A program made the position numbers and the translations under genes. From DATAEY01 sp038199035 (GTDB taxonomy: Bacteria > Actinomycetota > Thermoleophilia > Solirubrobacterales > Solirubrobacteraceae), in NCBI GenBank assembly GCA_038199035.1, contig JBBPZM010000036.1:1-31592 (forward strand): DNA of 31,592 nucleotides. The letters run 5' to 3'. Under the pieces are notes generated by a model, which was given only the letters and a program-made list of their open reading frames with translations, searched no databases and had not been told where the DNA came from. Within the stretch, counting starts at the first letter, position 1; each line of letters starts with the position of its first letter. Shown here in pieces: positions 30,263 to 31,592 of the stretch.

Positions 30263-30461
30263 TAACACTGGGGAAAACTTTCCCCAGTGTTGAAGGACGA
30301 TGGGCGTACGGGTCTAGTTCGCGGCGCGCCTCGTCTGGGCTCAGAGCATCGAGCTCGGCGAGGACCTCACGGACGGCCTGCGCCCGGGTCTGTTCGAGCA
30401 GCCGGTCTACCTCAGCGTCGAGGTTCTCGTCGGCGCGGGTGTCCGTGTTGTGGGCATGCAC
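30105..30461 (-). CDS. Possible small helical protein, C-terminus disrupted
   Basis: A minus-strand frame opens at an ATG (30461) with MHAHNTDTRADENLDAEVDR, LLEQTRAQAVREVLAELDAL and SPDEARRELDPYAHRPSTLG. This is a charged helical sequence with the host-like G/C third-position bias, so it looks protein-coding. After the 28-bp palindrome (residues KVFPSVT) the frame continues antisense to the IS3 fragment until a stop at 30105, and that part is not protein-like. The real gene may have been cut at the palindrome by the insertion or rearrangement. I recognise no family and cannot name a function; the first 60 residues are the only part I would defend. Confidence 0.3.
   Translation of the reverse strand: MHAHNTDTRADENLDAEVDRLLEQTRAQAVREVLAELDALSPDEARRELDPYAHRPSTLGKVFPSVTVRPSRSPASMSCCLFHFRSDSIATPSSPATTCSDLPLRRYSSTASRLNSGG
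30264..30291. repeat. 28-bp perfect palindrome at the IS fragment boundary
   Basis: Arms AACACTGGGGAAA (30264-30276) and TTTCCCCAGTGTT (30279-30291) are perfectly complementary over 13 bp, with a 2-bp centre (AC). It lies exactly where the IS3 orfA similarity ends. It could be a bidirectional terminator, a recombination site, or a fusion of two element ends. Confidence 0.9.
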
Positions 30462-30777
30462 GTGGGCGTGACGTTCCGCTTAAACGACGAAACCTCCGAT
30501 CTCTGGGAGGCCCGATTCCAGCTGATTCCTAATAGCGGGGGCCCGCTTCGTCTCCCGGGGCGACGGGGGGCGGGTTGTGTCGAGAGCTACGGGTTGGCGG
30601 CATGAGCGCAGCCCGCTGGCCCTCAGGAACAGCGACGATCACCCGGCCCAGCCCCCCGCGAGATCTTCGTCTACGACGACATGATCACCAGCGTGGCGAA
30701 GGAATACGACACGCGCTTCACGGCGAGCTGATCCTCCTCAGCGTTCTGTCAGATCGGTCCGCGTGCGTCCGTCTGAG
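30462..30777. other. Gene-free stretch with lower GC content
   Basis: About 315 bp with no supported gene, less G/C-rich than the rest (for example TTAAACGACGAAACC and GATTCCTAATAG). A short frame ending at 30731 reads REIFVYDDMITSVAKEYDTR and could be the tail of a lost gene, but it has no start or further similarity. Together with the neighbouring IS fragment this suggests accessory or degraded DNA. Confidence 0.5.
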
Positions 30778-31399
30778 TCATGGCCATGTGCCTCTCTGAT
30801 CGAGGAAGCGGTAGCGGATGAACGCCGATGCGTGGAAAAACGGCTTGGCGGTGTTGGTCTGAGTCGCGGTGCGGTGCCCGCCATTGACGACGACTGAGCG
30901 CATCGCGTTCACGTCGCTCCAGACGGAGAAGGTGCAGACGAGCCCTGGAAACCGTGCCATGGCGGTGCTCAAGACGAGCGCGGGGCTCTGCAGCACCGCT
31001 TTCTCGGCAGCTGCGCTCGCGCGGAGGAAGTCGATCGCGCGGCGCAATCGCAATTGGCTGATCGTGAGCACCGCAACCGGCGCTTCGGTATGAAGAGCGT
31101 CGCCGCCGGGGAGCTCTCCCGTCTGGGGCCAAACGCCGACGGTACGCCAACCGCCGACGGCACGGATCGGCTCAAGCCGCGCGGAGTAGCCCTCGGCGAG
31201 CGACGCCGCAACGGGGTGCTCAGCCTGGAAGGCATCGAGCGCGCGCGTCACGCCAAGTGGCGAGCAGCCCGACTGCTCCCAGCTTAGGGGCGGGGAGTGC
31301 GCGCGGGCTGAGCGGTGCGAGAGTCAGTGCCTCCGAGTAGGCGAGCCCGTCAACCGAGAGTCGGCGCTGCAGGAAGCGCAGCGCCGATCCACGCTTCAT
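30778..31399 (-). pseudogene. CrtA-like (spheroidene monooxygenase-type) protein with 2-bp frameshift
   Basis: The N-terminal part is in one frame from ATG 31399 (MKRGSALRFLQRRLSVDGLA, then LGAVGLLATWRDARA). The remainder is in another frame: LDAFQAEHPVAASLAEGYSA, AVLTISQLRLRRAIDFLRAS, TFSVWSDVNAMRSVVVNGGH and FFHASAFIRYRFLDQRGTWP, stopping at 30778. The two join if 2 bp are restored in the GCGCGCGCG run at 31239-31247. The combined product of about 207 residues matches the layout of CrtA/spheroidene-monooxygenase-like proteins (a G-L-L-A-T-W strand, a central A-x-x-T-x-x-x-L segment, a T-F-S-x-W motif and a terminal R-F/Y-x-x-L-x-x-x-G-T-W). In these proteins haem-dependent carotenoid oxidation is known for only one branch. 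A GTG at 31426 with GGGAG upstream is an alternative start. Mutation or sequence error both possible. Confidence 0.65.
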
Positions 31400-31484
31400 G
31401 TGTGCGAGATGAACTGAAGTTAGCACTCAGCTCCCACTCCATTCGCGAGCTGAGGTTGTCCCGTAGTTCGTAGAAGTTGAGGTG

Positions 31485-31560
31485 GCGGTCCTCCCGCCTC
31501 GTCCGCTCGCGTTGCGAGCGTGACAGGCGCCAACCAAGTCCGCGAGGACAGGAGGACCGC
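31485..31560 (+). promoter_or_regulatory. Inverted repeat sequestering the ribosome-binding site of the last gene
   Basis: GCGGTCCTCC (31485-31494) is perfectly complementary to GGAGGACCGC (31551-31560), which contains the Shine-Dalgarno GGAGG and abuts the ATG at 31561. Pairing extends inward with CCTCG (31497-31501) against CGAGG (31543-31547), and an inner 7-bp hairpin CGCTCGC-gtt-GCGAGCG lies at 31504-31520. In RNA this would hide the ribosome-binding site. I recognise no known riboswitch consensus. Confidence 0.5.
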
Positions 31561-31592
31561 ATGGGGACCGTAGACCACGACGCCGACGAGCA
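31561..31592 (+). CDS. Start of an unidentified gene, cut by window edge
   Basis: An ATG follows GGAGG by 5 bp, and the frame stays open to the edge: MGTVDHDADE. Only ten codons are visible, so no family can be given. The strong ribosome-binding site and the inverted repeat spanning it argue for a real, possibly regulated gene. Confidence 0.5.
   Translation, partial: MGTVDHDADE

Noticed and set aside
30657..30731. Short frame ending REIFVYDDMITSVAKEYDTR in the gene-free stretch
   Set aside because: Composition resembles a real C-terminus, but no upstream portion, start or family is visible.
1..31592. Search for CRISPR arrays, rRNA, prophage modules, toxin-antitoxin or defence genes
   Set aside because: No regularly spaced repeats with unique spacers, no rRNA-like sequence and no phage, nuclease or toxin signatures were found; the only mobile DNA is the IS3 fragment.

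Overview
The window reads as chromosomal DNA of a very GC-rich actinobacterium, most likely Thermoleophilia (Solirubrobacterales or a relative). The grounds are the strong G/C third-position bias, F420-type (DDN family) nitroreductases, the ferredoxin/FprA pair, an MptB-like GT-C mannosyltransferase, and a small secreted protein whose N-terminus (HVVGYIALFVALGG) is characteristic of that class. This taxonomic call is inference from gene content.

Layout. 1-8.8 kb: housekeeping and envelope genes. These are a polysaccharide deacetylase cut by the left edge, a stand-alone cyclic-nucleotide-binding protein, a GT-C mannosyltransferase overlapping a lipoprotein, an M29 aminopeptidase, two VOC proteins, a DDN reductase, tRNA-Ser(GGA), two GlsB/YeaQ-type small membrane proteins and several small hypotheticals. 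9-15.3 kb: a secreted subtilase with a repeat-rich linker, a wrecked MFS transporter, and a Baeyer-Villiger-type monooxygenase plus SDR operon divergent from a TetR gene. 15.6-18.1 kb: a membrane PAS-GGDEF diguanylate cyclase divergent from a sodium/calcium-exchanger-like protein. 18.2-21.8 kb: a minus-strand cassette (large unknown membrane protein, small frameshifted membrane protein, DDN reductase) divergent from a second TetR gene, with a palindromic operator between. 21.8-25 kb: a secreted CocE/S15-type hydrolase and its TetR gene, with a 22-bp palindrome upstream, then a GNAT. 25.2-27 kb: a YciI gene, an ECF42-type sigma factor with a frameshift, and a TrmO-like gene with an internal deletion. 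27-29.5 kb: a DUF899 protein and a ferredoxin/ferredoxin-reductase operon. 29.7-31.6 kb: a gene-poor accessory stretch with an IS3 fragment, a 28-bp palindrome, a frameshifted CrtA-like gene and the first codons of a new gene whose ribosome-binding site lies in an inverted repeat.

How the genes work together. Three TetR genes each neighbour a likely target (monooxygenase/SDR, the unknown membrane cassette, the CocE hydrolase), and each of the three control regions contains repeat or palindrome DNA that could be the operator. The fdx-fprA pair could deliver NADPH electrons to a P450 or similar enzyme encoded elsewhere. The YciI/sigma pair matches the known ECF42 arrangement. At least five genes are broken by indels or deletions. 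Two (MFS, TrmO-like) have lost internal blocks and are real remnants. The other three need one or two bases restored and could be either recent mutations or assembly errors. I see no CRISPR array, prophage or rRNA. The best candidate for something undescribed is the 18.7-21.75 kb TetR-controlled membrane cassette.
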